Under the pieces are notes generated by a model. That model saw nothing but the letters and a program-made list of their open reading frames with translations. It had not been told where the DNA came from and did not search any database. DNA of 64,000 nucleotides, from contig NZ_QLLK01000005.1 of NCBI RefSeq assembly GCF_003259505.1, positions 62,001 through 126,000 of the forward strand. The letters are read 5' to 3'. This DNA is from Algoriphagus yeomjeoni (GTDB lineage Bacteria; Bacteroidota; Bacteroidia; Cytophagales; Cyclobacteriaceae). The translations under genes were made by a program, and so were the position numbers. This document shows positions 63,832-64,000 of the stretch, in pieces. The stretch's first letter is position 1; every line of letters begins with the position of its first letter.

Positions 63832-64000
63832 TTAGGCTGGTTTGGACAAAAATGATTCAGCTTCTTTCACCATTTCCTGAGACCCAATTAAAAGTGGTGT
63901 TCTTTGGTGAAGAGTAGTTGGTAGGATCTCCAAAATCCGTTGGGTTCCATCCGTTGCCATCGCTCCAGCCTGCTCTGCGATATAGGCCAGCGCATTCGCT
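63832..64000 (-). CDS. fbp: Fructose-1,6-bisphosphatase class I, 3' end (partial)
   Basis: The window stops inside this gene. The visible C-terminal ~55 codons read [16 protein letters not shown] and then [20 protein letters not shown], the standard class I FBPase ending. The stop is TAA at 63832-63834. The enzyme hydrolyses fructose 1,6-bisphosphate to fructose 6-phosphate in gluconeogenesis. It is on the same strand as, and upstream of, the sugar dehydrogenase gene. Confidence 0.85.
   Translation of the reverse strand, partial: ANALAYIAEQAGAMATDGTQRILEILPTTLHQRTPLLIGSQEMVKEAESFLSKPA

Overview
The window reads as chromosomal DNA of a Bacteroidota bacterium, most likely Cytophagales / Cyclobacteriaceae (Algoriphagus-like). 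The grounds are a secreted protein with a type IX secretion C-terminal signal, many lipoproteins, DUF4199, DUF922-like and Sde0182-like families, AT-rich spacers, few Shine-Dalgarno sequences, and several -7 boxes of the Bacteroidota form TAnnTTTG. The species call is inference. I see no rRNA, CRISPR array, phage or insertion-sequence transposase. There is one tRNA, tRNA-Ala(GGC).

Layout. 0-5 kb: two tandem Sde0182/DUF1593 nucleoside-hydrolase-like secreted proteins and a GH127 arabinofuranosidase gene broken by an in-frame TAG, a carbohydrate-use patch. 5-9 kb: ribB, a GlxA-type regulator, and an overlapping SRPBCC/VOC pair. 9-16 kb, minus strand: a propeller lipoprotein, lolA-like, ftsK, pyrD and an M28 peptidase. 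16-28.8 kb: gcvP, lipA, osmC-like, sdaA (alpha domain), a Ca/Na exchanger, upp, an OmpA-like protein and a flotillin/NfeD pair. 29-32.4 kb: a likely operon of flavin disulfide oxidoreductase, TspO-like protein and lipocalin. 32.7-40 kb: an S9 peptidase, an amidohydrolase and a T9SS-exported VCBS protein. 40-50 kb: murF, DUF2461, HAD, small lipoproteins, tRNA-Ala, recR, clpS, an SSS symporter, an alkyltransferase-like protein, MscS, an SDR and small proteins. 50-55.4 kb: the thrABC operon preceded by a threonine-rich leader ORF. 55.4-57.8 kb: a three-gene Fic operon. 58-64 kb: polyprenyl synthase, DUF4199, a PlsB-like acyltransferase overlapping gpsA, a PQQ-type sugar dehydrogenase and the 3' end of fbp.

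The most interesting points are four. First, an apparent thr attenuator: 7 of 21 codons are Thr, with competing stems. Second, a Fic gene with a 24-bp perfect palindrome over its promoter, leading an operon with a four-helix membrane protein and a DUF922-like HExxH protein. Third, a 64-bp MITE-like intergenic repeat in three copies, one lying between the thr leader and thrA. Fourth, an operon that pairs glycerol-3-phosphate synthesis with its acylation. All similarity calls come from reading the sequence and recall of families; no database search or folding was run.
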